Origin: Acidobacteriota bacterium
GTDB taxonomy: Bacteria > Acidobacteriota > Terriglobia > Bryobacterales > Bryobacteraceae
DNA: 36,598 nucleotides
Assembly (NCBI GenBank): GCA_021787555.1
Contig: JAJYLS010000007.1
Span: 3,059 to 39,656, forward strand
Reading direction: 5' to 3'
The notes below the pieces were generated by a model, which was not told where the DNA came from, did no database searches, and saw only the letters and a program-made list of their open reading frames with translations. Both the position numbers and the translations under genes were made by a program. Of this stretch, positions 8,901-16,271 are shown piece after piece (position 1 is the stretch's first letter; the number at the start of each line of letters is the position of its first letter).

Positions 8901-10671
8901 TGCGTCGGGCGCGCCGGTGGTAGGTGCGCCGGTGACCTTCCAGGCCACGGCGGGCGCCACCCTGAGCGTCACGAGCACAGTGACCGATGGCTCGGGCCAG
9001 GCGCAAACCTCCGTACGGCTGCCGGGGGCGCTCGGTGTGACGGCCGTGAATGCCAGCTCGCCGGGGATCGCGCAAACCCCGGTGACGTTCTATGCGCAGG
9101 CGGCTGCCTCGACGTTCCAGGGCTTCCCGCAACTTTCGCAGGCGGGCAGCACGCCGCTGGGCAACGGCCCCGCCACTATCGGGCAGAAGGGCGCGCTGCT
9201 CACGGCGGTGGCCTCCATCCTGCGGTATCGCCAGAACCGCGGCGAGCTGCCCGCGCCCAACGGCATCGCCGATCCGGTCACGCTGGACCAGTTCCTCCAG
9301 GCCTTCTGCACGGCGGACGCCAGGGGCAACCAGCTTTGCGATGGCTTCCTGTCGAATCCGGCATCGGGTGAGCAGATTGTGAACCTCTGGCGCGCCGCGG
9401 CATTCACCGGCGGCGTGGACGTGGTGGTGCAGGCTCCCACCACCGCCGCCATCGCCGACCTGCTGGCGCAGGGATATCCGGCGCTGGTCTCGCTGGGCCT
9501 TTCCTTCAATGGCACGCTGGTGGGCGGCCACTTCGTGGTGGCCACCGGTGTGGCGGCGGATGGGTCCATCGTCATCCAGGATCCCAATCCCTTCTTCGCG
9601 CGCTCGAATCTGAGCGATTATCTGAACGGATTCACCGCGCAATCGGGCGGCGTGTGGAAGGCGGACCTGCGCGGCGTGGTGCAGTTCGCGCTGCGCAGCC
9701 CCAGCGCCACGCGCTTCATGCTGGCGGCGCTTTCGCAGCCGCCCGCGCTGGTCAACAGCATGGGCTTGAGCATTCAATCCACCGCGGGAAGCTGCGGCAC
9801 GCCGCTCGACCTGCTCGATTCCGTGGATTCGGCGGGCACTCCGCCCGCGGCCGGGGCGCTCGTTTCGCGCATCGATGTGTGCGACGGGCTTCAGAGTGTG
9901 TACCAGGTCAGCGTAGGGACCGCGCAGCCGTACAAGGCGTTCGTCACCGACCTCGCGTCCGGCGGGGATTCGACGGATGTTTCCGGCAGCGCGCCCGCGA
10001 CGTATCGGGCTTCGCGGCCGCAGCTCGCGCTGGCGCTCGTGCCGCAGACCGTGAGCTTCACCGCCAACGCGGTGGTCAACGCCGCCACGTTCACCGGCGG
10101 CATCGCGCCCGGCGGAATTATGGCGATTTTCGGAACCGGCCTCTCGAACGCCGGAACCAACACCACGGTGAGCGTGGATGGGGTCGCCGCGCCGGTGATT
10201 TCGGCATCGCCGTTTCAGGTGAATGCGCAGGTGCCGCCGGGGACAGCGCCCGGCGTGCATACGGTGACCGTTTCCTCGGCGTACGGTACCGCGCAACAGA
10301 CGGTGAATGTTGTAGCCGTGGCGCCGGCGGTCTTCCTGGTGGGGAATAATGCTGGTGCCGTTCTCAACCAGGACTACAGTCTTAATTCTCCATCCAACCC
10401 GTTGCCGCGCGGCCAAACGCTTTTGATTTATGCGACCGGCTTGGGCGCGGTGAGCCAGCAGGGCGGTCTTGCGGTCGTGACCACCTCCGTGAGCGTGGTG
10501 GTAAATGGGCAGGAGTTGCCAGCGGCCTTTGCGGGCCTTGCCCCGGGCTTTATCGGCTTATATCAGGTGAATGTGGTGATCCCCACCACCACACCACCAG
10601 GGCTAGGCATTTCGCTTACCCTCAAACAGGGGGGCGTGCTCAGCAATACGGTGGGGGTTTCGCTCCAATGA
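5953..10671 (+). CDS. Giant exported mosaic protein: Ig-like, LGFP-type, C39-like and TIGR03437 domains
   Basis: The 1572-residue protein is predicted to be secreted or surface bound. I chose the GTG at 5953 because it places a signal peptide (VCLHRSVILTAVVLCLATA) at the N-terminus; the frame is open back to 5833, and the Shine-Dalgarno is weak. Domains in order: three Ig-like repeats of about 85 residues (6022-6786) with recurring GLYTAP or GLYSAP; LGFP-type repeats (6823-7560 and 7846-8515), for example GGPLGSLGLPTGDA and GGVSGDFGMPVSDEF; Ig-like modules (7561-7830, 8530-8805); a Big_1-like module (8806-9100); a C39-like peptidase fold (9106-9700); and a TIGR03437 Ig-like pair (10050-10671). 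In the C39-like part, IGQKGALLTAVASIL has Ala-1081 where family members have Cys, whereas GGHFVVATG (His-1193) and IQDPNP are kept, so it is probably a non-catalytic binding domain. Adhesion or matrix binding is inference. Confidence 0.85.
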   Translation: MCLHRSVILTAVVLCLATADAFPAVVVSVSPTTATLIHGQSQQFTATVSGTKSPVIWSIDPTIGTISASGLYTAPSSIFSGTPSTITVTATTADGSGHDTATVTLQPTVAVKITPTAATLTANQAQQFDATVTGTQNQAVNWNINPQIGTIDNTGLYTAPASITAKTSVQVVAESVADPTESATATITLNVSGAISVTVSPPTASLSNGQQQQFKAAVANATNTAVTWSINPQVGTMDPNAGLYSAPALISGTQTITVTATSQQDPSKTGTAKITLATVTDVGTGAPTPAMQESFFQAFSRNGFNGLVSLPPVGNVKRLGTTGYVQEFYSLANSSQKYALATVSATVTDPSIQVVQIYSLLYAYYTSVGAGTAGLPLMDTQVCPQFTTAGAANTCQYDFFDKNYALFAYANPLATGSNFSISGAFYTEWTNLGAMSGGPGQPIDTTSTITASTATTATTQPYAYGVIYTLTSGANKNKTVGVIEPLYDLYTSQGGPLGSLGLPTGDAVTLASGMVQQQFEGGKLEYTSGGGPVVVSPVDSIAWSGASPGATIKLNLGQTLTVTATPYSAQGAALTDRVVSWSSTNSSVISIQSSGQSAVLTAVGGGGASVTASSGGVSSAKLSFVVIAPCCAVGDGAPVSVQQAFRSALTRDQIVPQVPVATPAERVGEGYVQMVQSSGPNPVVYMLAESDSLGTAFVLSGAILAQYQSLGGPAGTLGYPTSDATPGGTQLFQNNAALAGSPVRLVGGPILTKWALLKYETGIAGAPISDASEFSTFGANSGLDQSFVNGMIFGATAGPRSGQAYFVSGLILARYNALGGVSGDFGMPVSDEFVTGALHQQNFEGGSITYSAGDAAAVANPAPKVPGVIVAPSSIAAGGRVTLAIVGFPNGATIRVSITGQPDFVVTSPNGAYSWNMAVPLTAASGTLAIQASDTNGPSTASGTLTIAGFADHRVQLSKVQGDNQTGVPGALLPIALKVALVDASGAPVVGAPVTFQATAGATLSVTSTVTDGSGQAQTSVRLPGALGVTAVNASSPGIAQTPVTFYAQAAASTFQGFPQLSQAGSTPLGNGPATIGQKGALLTAVASILRYRQNRGELPAPNGIADPVTLDQFLQAFCTADARGNQLCDGFLSNPASGEQIVNLWRAAAFTGGVDVVVQAPTTAAIADLLAQGYPALVSLGLSFNGTLVGGHFVVATGVAADGSIVIQDPNPFFARSNLSDYLNGFTAQSGGVWKADLRGVVQFALRSPSATRFMLAALSQPPALVNSMGLSIQSTAGSCGTPLDLLDSVDSAGTPPAAGALVSRIDVCDGLQSVYQVSVGTAQPYKAFVTDLASGGDSTDVSGSAPATYRASRPQLALALVPQTVSFTANAVVNAATFTGGIAPGGIMAIFGTGLSNAGTNTTVSVDGVAAPVISASPFQVNAQVPPGTAPGVHTVTVSSAYGTAQQTVNVVAVAPAVFLVGNNAGAVLNQDYSLNSPSNPLPRGQTLLIYATGLGAVSQQGGLAVVTTSVSVVVNGQELPAAFAGLAPGFIGLYQVNVVIPTTTPPGLGISLTLKQGGVLSNTVGVSLQ

Positions 10672-10735
10672 GGGCACAGGGCAGGCCAGGGGAGGCCCGC
10701 CCCACAAAAAAAAGAGACCATTCGGTGGGGAACTA

Positions 10736-10765
10736 TTGACGGGAGAGAGCTTTTTGTGTTGTAAT
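10736..10765 (+). promoter_or_regulatory. Candidate promoter (distal)
   Basis: TTGACG at 10736-10741 and TGTAAT at 10760-10765 are separated by 18 bases; each matches the sigma-70 consensus at five of six positions. It lies upstream of the better promoter at 10840 and would lengthen the leader by about 100 bases. Confidence 0.4.
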
Positions 10766-10839
10766 CAAGCGAGTTTTGTGCATGCTCGCACTTATAAGCG
10801 AGTGGCGCGGGGTTGCGCGTTGAAGGGAAAGAATTTCTC

Positions 10840-10868
10840 TTGACACTGGACGGGCAATCAGTTATGAA
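10840..10868 (+). promoter_or_regulatory. Strong sigma-70-type promoter for the exported protein at 11142
   Basis: A perfect TTGACA (10840-10845) and TATGAA (10863-10868) are spaced by exactly 17 bases. This is the best consensus promoter found in the window. The start site is expected near 10875, which leaves a leader of about 265 bases before the gene at 11142. Confidence 0.65.
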
Positions 10869-10962
10869 TATCTTTACCGCGTCTGGTTTCTTGTGTGCAT
10901 TTTTGTACCTGTACCCGGTGAGCGCAGGAAGAACATAAAAATAAAAAAAGTCCTGTGCCATG

Positions 10963-11043
10963 CGGGTGAGAACTTCAGTAGCACCCGGCGTCCGGCTTGG
11001 CGGGCGCTGGTAAATCGACTCTCCGCCCGACACGGAGAAGTTC
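10963..11043 (+). ncRNA. Candidate structured leader RNA (three-way junction, possible switch)
   Basis: In the leader, GAACTTC (10970-10976) can pair with GAAGTTC (11037-11043) and enclose two hairpins. One has a ten-pair stem, CCGGCGTCCG (10985-10994) with CGGGCGCTGG (11001-11010), including two G-T pairs and a six-base loop. The other pairs CTCCG (11021-11025) with CGGAG (11033-11037). A competing hairpin, CGGGTG (10963-10968) with CACCCG (10982-10987), would exclude both the closing stem and the first hairpin, as expected of a switching or attenuating leader. I recognise no Rfam riboswitch motif. The pairing was found by eye and no energies were computed. Confidence 0.35.
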
Positions 11044-11141
11044 CCTTGGGTTGGCTGAACGGTTTTGTAGAAGAACATTGAGGCTCAGGTTGGAAGAGAA
11101 CTTCGACCGATTCACATTTTGCAATTCACAAGGAGAAGGAA

Positions 11142-13181
11142 ATGGTTAGTTTTCGCAGATGGATTACTGTGCTAGCCGTCCTGTCGCTATTTACAGGACT
11201 TGGTTTGGCGCAGGTACAGGTAGGCTCGGTGAGCAACACCGGTGCTGGCCCGTTGCAGTGCACGGCCAGCGTGGCCGTGCCTCCGACGCTGCGTGCAGAG
11301 GGCATGACCGACCTGATCGGCGACATCGTGCTCACCTGCACGGGCGGGATTACGCCGGCGGTAGGGACCCAACTGTCAACGGTTAACATCACGGTCAGCT
11401 TGGGCACCAACGTCACCAGCAGATTGCTGGGCAGCAACTTTGGCAGTACCTCGGGAAACAACCCGTCGAACACCTCTGAAGCCATGCTGCTGATCGACGA
11501 GCCCACGGCAGTAAGCTCTTCCAGCGCCGCGCTTCTGGCTGCCGGCGTTGGTGGGAATGCCCCGGTTAAGGAATGCATGGCGCCCGGGACCGGCTCTTCC
11601 ACGAGCGCTTGCGCGGATTACGCGGTGAGCACGGCTTGCAATGGGCCAGCTTGCAACGGCGTGCCGGCGATCACGGTTGCGAGCTCTTCCTCGACAACCC
11701 CACAGACCACGCCCGTTGGCCCGTACAATGCGTTCTTCGGGTTGGTTTCGGGCAATCAGGTAACGTTCCAAGGTATCCCGGTTCTGCCGCCGGCCACCAC
11801 TGGTCTGGCTCGCGTGTTCCGGATCACCAACGTACGCGCCAATATCTCGGGCTTGAGCGCTGGTTTGGCTGGCACCACTCCGTTGACCGCTTCGGTTGCG
11901 ATCAGCGGCAGCACCTCGGTGCCGGTGAACAACCCGGTTCTCACGGCTGGCTTCATCCAGGCCGGTCTTAGCACCGCGCTCCGCAACAAGAACAACGACG
12001 GCGGCTTGACTACTTCCAAGCAGACCTTCGCGCAGTGCAACTCGCAACCCGGCAGCGGCAGCACGCCCGTTGCTCTCGGCGTGCTCGAGTTCACCAAGAA
12101 CTTCGGCACGGCGTTTAAGGTGCGGGTACAGCCGGGTCAGATACCCTCGATTCCGGGTGTGATCTACAACTCTGAATCCGGGTTTGTCGATCCCAACGTC
12201 AATGTAAGCAGCCTTAGCTCCACCATGTATCCTGGCTTGGCCGACTACGGCACGCGTCTGAAGGCGGTCTTCAACAATGTTCCGTCGGGTGTCCGTCTGT
12301 TCGTTTCGACGACCAACACCGCCGGCAACACCAGCGACTCGAACGTTTTGGCAAACAGCACGCCGTACGCGGCGTTGGTTTCGAACACGGTCGGCGCCGA
12401 GATGATGGCTGACAGCGGTCAAACGAATACCCCGCCGATTGTCGCTGCTACCACCAGCGAAAACAAGGGCAACACGGCCATCGCCGAACTGCCCGTGATC
12501 AACAACACGGCAGAGGCGGTTTGGGAAGTGCTCGGCACCAATCCGGCTGCGCTGGAGAACTTCAACTTCGCCCTCTACATCGTATACAAAGCCAATCCGG
12601 CGAATAACTCGCCCGCGGTTGGAACCGGAACGGTGAGCCTGAGCTATGCGCCGACGCCTACGCAAGGGGCGTTCACGACAGCAGCGGGCACTGCCGCTTC
12701 GGCAACCCTCGGCATACCAAGGTTTGCGGATACATCTACCGCAAGCAACTTCCTGACTATCGCGATCTGCCAGACAGACCTCCTGTTCCCGTTCGTCACG
12801 AACCAGGCAGGGTTCGATACTGGTATCGCGATCGCCAATACCACTACCGATCCGTTCAGCGGCACGACCGGCGGCAGCGCGAGCGCGCAGGCCGGGGATT
12901 GCACTCTGAACTGGTATCAGGGCAAGAACAACCCGGCTGCTACCGATACAGGCAGCATTGCAAGCGGTACGGTCTATACAACCCTGGCTTCGACAGCCGC
13001 TCCGGGCTTCCAGGGCTATATGATTGCCGTTTGCAACTTCCAGTATGCTCATGGCTTTGCGTTCATCAGCGATCTCGGTGCGCGCAACCTGGCGATGGGC
13101 TACCTGGCGCTTGTGGTCGGCGACAACGAAGAAGGAGCTGCTTCACGCGGCGCTACAGCGGCCGAGTGGAACGGCAATTAG
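11142..13181 (+). CDS. Abundant-type exported protein, unknown family, 679 aa
   Basis: The start is secure: AAGGAGAAGGAA directly precedes the ATG, and the N-terminus is a clean signal peptide, MVSFRRWITVLAVLSLFTG followed by LGLAQ. The mature chain is rich in Ser, Thr, Asn, Ala and Gly and poor in charged residues, as in surface or extracellular beta-rich proteins. The C-terminal third contains LLFPFVTNQAGFDTGIAIAN and, near the end, GYMIAVCNFQYAHGFAFISD, which look like conserved blocks of an acidobacterial exported family with no assigned function that I know of. Pairs of cysteines are scattered along the chain. The gene stands alone between a consensus promoter and a strong terminator, which suggests high independent expression. 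A role as a structural surface or extracellular protein is inference. Confidence 0.8.
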   Translation: MVSFRRWITVLAVLSLFTGLGLAQVQVGSVSNTGAGPLQCTASVAVPPTLRAEGMTDLIGDIVLTCTGGITPAVGTQLSTVNITVSLGTNVTSRLLGSNFGSTSGNNPSNTSEAMLLIDEPTAVSSSSAALLAAGVGGNAPVKECMAPGTGSSTSACADYAVSTACNGPACNGVPAITVASSSSTTPQTTPVGPYNAFFGLVSGNQVTFQGIPVLPPATTGLARVFRITNVRANISGLSAGLAGTTPLTASVAISGSTSVPVNNPVLTAGFIQAGLSTALRNKNNDGGLTTSKQTFAQCNSQPGSGSTPVALGVLEFTKNFGTAFKVRVQPGQIPSIPGVIYNSESGFVDPNVNVSSLSSTMYPGLADYGTRLKAVFNNVPSGVRLFVSTTNTAGNTSDSNVLANSTPYAALVSNTVGAEMMADSGQTNTPPIVAATTSENKGNTAIAELPVINNTAEAVWEVLGTNPAALENFNFALYIVYKANPANNSPAVGTGTVSLSYAPTPTQGAFTTAAGTAASATLGIPRFADTSTASNFLTIAICQTDLLFPFVTNQAGFDTGIAIANTTTDPFSGTTGGSASAQAGDCTLNWYQGKNNPAATDTGSIASGTVYTTLASTAAPGFQGYMIAVCNFQYAHGFAFISDLGARNLAMGYLALVVGDNEEGAASRGATAAEWNGN

Positions 13182-13206
13182 TAAAGACGTAGTTCTGTTC
13201 GATTAG

Positions 13207-13236
13207 AAGGGGGGGCTTCGGCCCCCCTCTTTTTTT
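13207..13236 (+). terminator. Strong rho-independent terminator
   Basis: A seven-pair G/C stem (13210-13216 with 13221-13227) closes on a TTCG tetraloop and is followed by TCTTTTTTT. It begins 26 bases after the stop of the 11142 gene. Confidence 0.95.
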
Positions 13237-13329
13237 GCTACGGCCACTTGCCGAGCCTTGTGATAAACTACGGGTTCTCCCCCGCGTCCATCTATTACCC
13301 GTGTCAATTTTTCGCATGAGGAGGTTATC

Positions 13330-15510
13330 TTGAACAGAACCAGACTGCTAGTAGCTGCTGCGATTCTTGCGGCGCTTGCCGTGAGCCCCGCGTTGGCGCA
13401 GACTCCGGCCAACATTACGATTGTGTCGGGAGACGGGCAATTGGCTTTACCGTGCGGCGGCGCCTTTCAGCCGATGACGGCCCAGGTAACCGACGCGAAC
13501 GGCGTGCCGGTTGCGGGCACGACGGTGAGTTGGGCCATCACTGCCAGTTCCGGCGGCACCTTGCTGGGTGGGACGGCTACCACGACGGATGCCAACGGGA
13601 TGACGAACAATACGTATACTGGCTTTTCGGTACAGGCGGGCGGCGTCGGCAGTTTGGTCGTAGATGACACCTTCACTGCCTCGATTACCACCAGGAGTGT
13701 TACCTTCCACCTCGTGCAGGAGAAGGAAGATCTAACGAACCAGCAGAACCTGTGTGCCACGCCGCTTACTGTTTCGGCCACCAGTCTGCCGCTCTCGGGC
13801 CAGGTGGGCACGACGGGGTCAACGCCAATCACGGTGACCGTGTCAGCGAGGGGCGTCCCCGTTCCCAATGTGAGCGTGCAACTGGTGACGTTCGATCCGG
13901 CCAACCCCAACGTTCCGTCCACGGGCCCGGTGGTCAACTGCGCCGGCGTCGGCTTGAACCAGCCGGGAATATCGTCCCCTGTCGCGCTCACGGGTGCCAC
14001 GGGCACAGCGACGTGCACCCCGGTTTTTTCCGGGGCTCCGGGAAATGTGCAGTATTACATCCTGACCGGCGCCGGTGGAATCGTGCCGGTCGACCCCACT
14101 GTCAAGCCGCCTTCGTCCGCCTTCTCGCTTCAGGCAAGCCTCACGCTAACCGCAGCCCCGGCGGGCCTGATCAAGACCATTTCCGGCAATAACCAGTCGG
14201 CCAACCCGGGACAGAACCTACCCGCGCCGCTGGTGGCGGAAGTCGATACCACCGCCGGCGCGCCGCTCTCTGGCGCGACGGTGAATTGGACCGTGAGCCC
14301 GGCGGGCGCGGCGTCGCTCTACAACACCACCACCTCGACCAGCAGCAGCGGCCAGGTTTCCACGGGTGTCACGCTGGCGTCCAACGCTTCCGGCACCGTG
14401 CAGGTCACGGCGACGTGCCCATCGTGCACGGGTGCGCACTCGGTGACGTATACCGTCACCGTGGTGCCGGTCGTGACGGTCAGCGGGGTTTCGATCGTCT
14501 CGGGAAATAATCAAACCGCGATCGTGAACGCGGCATTCGGCTCGCCGCTGGTGGTGCAGGTCAACACCACCGCGGGACCCGCGGCCAACGTGCCGGTGTC
14601 GTTCAGCGTCAGCGGTCCGGCGACACTCTCCGCGACCAGCGCCACGACGGGCTCGAACGGGCAAGCGCAGGTGAGCGTGACCGCGGGCGCCACTCCCGGT
14701 GCGGTGACCGTGACGGCGACGGCGGCCGGATTCAGCCAATCGTTCAATCTCACGGTTTCGCCCGCGGGACCGAGCATCACTGCCGCGAGCTTCGTGAATG
14801 CGGCGGACTTCCAGGTGGGCTCGCTTTCGCCGTGCAGTCTCGCGACGATTTTTGCCTCCGGACTGGCGCCGGGACTTCAGGGGATGGTCGTCTCCCTTCC
14901 GCCGGGCGGCTGGCAGTACACGCTTGCGGGAGACCAGGTGCTGGTGAACGGCCAGGCAGCTCCCATTTATTTCGTGTCGAACCAGAACGGCCAGGAGGAA
15001 CTCACCTTCCAGGTGCCCTGCGATGCGCCGGGCGGCACTGTGCCGATCAAGGTGAATGTGGGTGCGGGCACGGCCACCGCCGAAGTGAACATTCAGGCGG
15101 CGAGCCCCGGCCTTTTCCTGAGGGCCCTGTCGGGAGGCCAGACGATGGCTGCGGTGCTGCGTCCCGATGGTACATGGGTCAGCCCCAGCAATCCGGCGCG
15201 GCGCGGTGAGACCCTCGTGGCCTTCGCCACCGGCCTCGGCCCATCGGACCAGAGCATTGCGACCAACGCGCTTCCAGTTCCGGGTTCGTCCGCCTCGCCG
15301 ACGAGCCAGATCATCGTTGGAATGGCCGGCGCGGGTGTGCCGTTCATTTCCGCGAACCTCTCGCCTGACCTTATTGGAGTGTGGGAGGTGACCTTCCAGG
15401 TGCCGGGTTCGGCGCCCAGCGGCAACAACGTCACCTTCTCCATCTCGGTGGTTCCGGCAGGATCGACGACGCCGATCTCGAGCGGTACGACCTCCATTCC
15501 GGTGCAGTAA
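13330..15510 (+). CDS. Exported Ig-like protein with C-terminal TIGR03437 domain
   Basis: The 726-residue protein starts at TTG, preceded by GAGGAGG five bases upstream, and has a clear signal peptide: MNRTRLLVAAAILAALAVSP and then ALAQ. The body consists of several Big_1/Ig-like modules. Recurrent phrases mark the repeats: ISGNNQSANPGQNLPAPLVA and VSGNNQTAIVNAAFGSPLVV each begin a module that continues into a VNTTAG or VDTTAG strand and ends VTVTAT or VQVTAT. The last 245 residues (from about ITAASFVNAADFQVG) form the paired Ig-like TIGR03437 domain, including SPSNPARRGETLVAFATGLG. Such proteins are expected at the surface or outside the cell; no enzymatic motif is visible. It shares its C-terminal type with the giant protein at 5953, so the two may be exported or displayed in the same way, which is inference. 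Confidence 0.87.
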   Translation: MNRTRLLVAAAILAALAVSPALAQTPANITIVSGDGQLALPCGGAFQPMTAQVTDANGVPVAGTTVSWAITASSGGTLLGGTATTTDANGMTNNTYTGFSVQAGGVGSLVVDDTFTASITTRSVTFHLVQEKEDLTNQQNLCATPLTVSATSLPLSGQVGTTGSTPITVTVSARGVPVPNVSVQLVTFDPANPNVPSTGPVVNCAGVGLNQPGISSPVALTGATGTATCTPVFSGAPGNVQYYILTGAGGIVPVDPTVKPPSSAFSLQASLTLTAAPAGLIKTISGNNQSANPGQNLPAPLVAEVDTTAGAPLSGATVNWTVSPAGAASLYNTTTSTSSSGQVSTGVTLASNASGTVQVTATCPSCTGAHSVTYTVTVVPVVTVSGVSIVSGNNQTAIVNAAFGSPLVVQVNTTAGPAANVPVSFSVSGPATLSATSATTGSNGQAQVSVTAGATPGAVTVTATAAGFSQSFNLTVSPAGPSITAASFVNAADFQVGSLSPCSLATIFASGLAPGLQGMVVSLPPGGWQYTLAGDQVLVNGQAAPIYFVSNQNGQEELTFQVPCDAPGGTVPIKVNVGAGTATAEVNIQAASPGLFLRALSGGQTMAAVLRPDGTWVSPSNPARRGETLVAFATGLGPSDQSIATNALPVPGSSASPTSQIIVGMAGAGVPFISANLSPDLIGVWEVTFQVPGSAPSGNNVTFSISVVPAGSTTPISSGTTSIPVQ

Positions 15511-15518
15511 GAAATTCG

Positions 15519-15562
15519 GGCCAGGGGATGATAGCTCGCGCTGCGAGCTGCATCCTCTGGCC
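15519..15562 (+). terminator. Long stem-loop after the Ig-like gene, probable terminator
   Basis: GGCCAGGGGATG (15519-15530) pairs with CATCCTCTGGCC (15551-15562) with one G-T, and inside it AGCTCGC (15533-15539) pairs with GCGAGCT (15543-15549) over a GCT loop. That makes about 19 pairs with a small bulge. The hairpin is followed by a pyrimidine-rich tract but not a pure T-run, so it may act as a terminator or as an mRNA 3'-end stabiliser. Flanking ATTCGGG and CCCGAAT (ending at 15580) could extend it. Confidence 0.6.
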
Positions 15563-15741
15563 TCTCCCTTCCTCCCGAATCTCCTATCCTTCCCCTTTTA
15601 TTCGCCCATAAACCACAACCTGTTGTGTACTATGCCAACTTGGTAGAACTGCTGGTATGACGCGATCTACCGTCTAAGAATCAATAGTTTCCACGAAAAA
15701 ATACTTGCGAAACTGCAAAGCTCGTGCCACTATTAGTTGTG

Positions 15742-15788
15742 TGGATCGAATGTGGGATGGAGTGGTCAGCTAGGGATTGAAAGTGGGA
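15742..15788 (+). promoter_or_regulatory. Putative MraZ operator: phased TGG repeats
   Basis: TGGAT (15742), TGGGA (15753), TGGTC (15763), a weaker GGGAT (15773) and TGGGA (15784) follow each other at intervals of 10 or 11 bases, about one helical turn, immediately before mraZ. MraZ of other bacteria binds TGGG-type direct repeats with a 10-base period upstream of its own gene and represses the cluster. The match in position, spacing and core supports the same autoregulation here. The promoter itself is not clear; TTGCGA at 15705 with TATTAG at 15731 is a weak candidate. Confidence 0.6.
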
Positions 15789-15800
15789 ACCCTTGCACAA

Positions 15801-16265
15801 ATGCCGGGTCTGGAGCCTCCACGGGGCATGTATCCGAGCCACCTGGACGAAAAAGGGCGCGCCAAACTGCCGGTGTCCTTCCAGCAGTACTTCAGTGCTC
15901 TGCCCGAAAAGAAGCTCTTCGTTACCAGCCTGAATCGCATTACAGCCCAAGTGTACCCCATGTCGGTCTGGCGTGGAAATGAAAACTTTTTTGCGGACTA
16001 CCGGGAGGATCCGGAAGCCGCCGCAGCCGTGGCATTCAACGCGGCGGACCTGGGCGTGGAGACCGAGATGGACGCGCAGGGGCGGATCCTGTTTCCGACC
16101 GAATTGCGGCGCGAGTTGAACATCGAAGGCCAGGCGGTGCGGTTGTTCTTTTATAAAGGCCGCATGGAAGTTTTGAGCGAGAAGATCTACGAGGAACGCA
16201 AGCGCAAGGCCGCCGAGAGGGCGCAGGAAGACGTCGCGAAGTTGGAGAAGGCGGGATTGAACTGA
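15801..16265 (+). CDS. mraZ: Transcriptional regulator MraZ
   Basis: The 154-residue protein carries the two AbrB-like half domains of MraZ. The first has LDEKGRAKLPVSF and the second MDAQGRILFPTELRRELNI; both keep the D-x-x-G-R DNA-binding signature. A charged helical tail (KIYEERKRKAAERAQEDVAKL) follows. MraZ represses the dcw promoter by binding TGG repeats. I placed the start at ATG 15801 because the repeat array runs to 15788; TTG 15777 and GTG 15783 in the same frame would add eight or six residues, and no site has a strong Shine-Dalgarno. It is the first gene of the cluster, and the stop lies six bases before rsmH. Confidence 0.93.
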   Translation: MPGLEPPRGMYPSHLDEKGRAKLPVSFQQYFSALPEKKLFVTSLNRITAQVYPMSVWRGNENFFADYREDPEAAAAVAFNAADLGVETEMDAQGRILFPTELRRELNIEGQAVRLFFYKGRMEVLSEKIYEERKRKAAERAQEDVAKLEKAGLN

Positions 16266-16271
16266 TGCGGT

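Larger units (their letters stand above)
10672..11141 (+). other. 470-bp gene-free region: promoters and long structured 5' leader
   Basis: No credible gene lies here; the reading frames present are short and lack ribosome binding sites. The region holds an imperfect GC hairpin just after the upstream stop (10679-10702: GGGC and GGCC paired with GGCC and GCCC, with no T-run), two candidate promoters (10736-10765 and 10840-10868), an A-rich stretch (10934-10949) and a fold-prone segment (10963-11043). The strong ribosome binding site AAGGAGAAGGAA lies directly before the 11142 start. The predicted transcript from the stronger promoter has a leader of about 265 bases. Confidence 0.6.

Noticed and set aside
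8749-10416. Minus-strand frame of 555 codons under the giant exported protein
   Set aside because: Arg/His/Gly-rich shadow; the plus-strand frame has coherent repeated domains.
10679-10702. Hairpin after the giant gene as a rho-independent terminator
   Set aside because: The stem has a mismatch, and it is followed by A bases, not T, on the coding strand.
10893-11081. 62-codon frame in the leader of the 11142 gene
   Set aside because: GTG start with no ribosome binding site, unlikely composition, and it lies in a region better explained as structured RNA.
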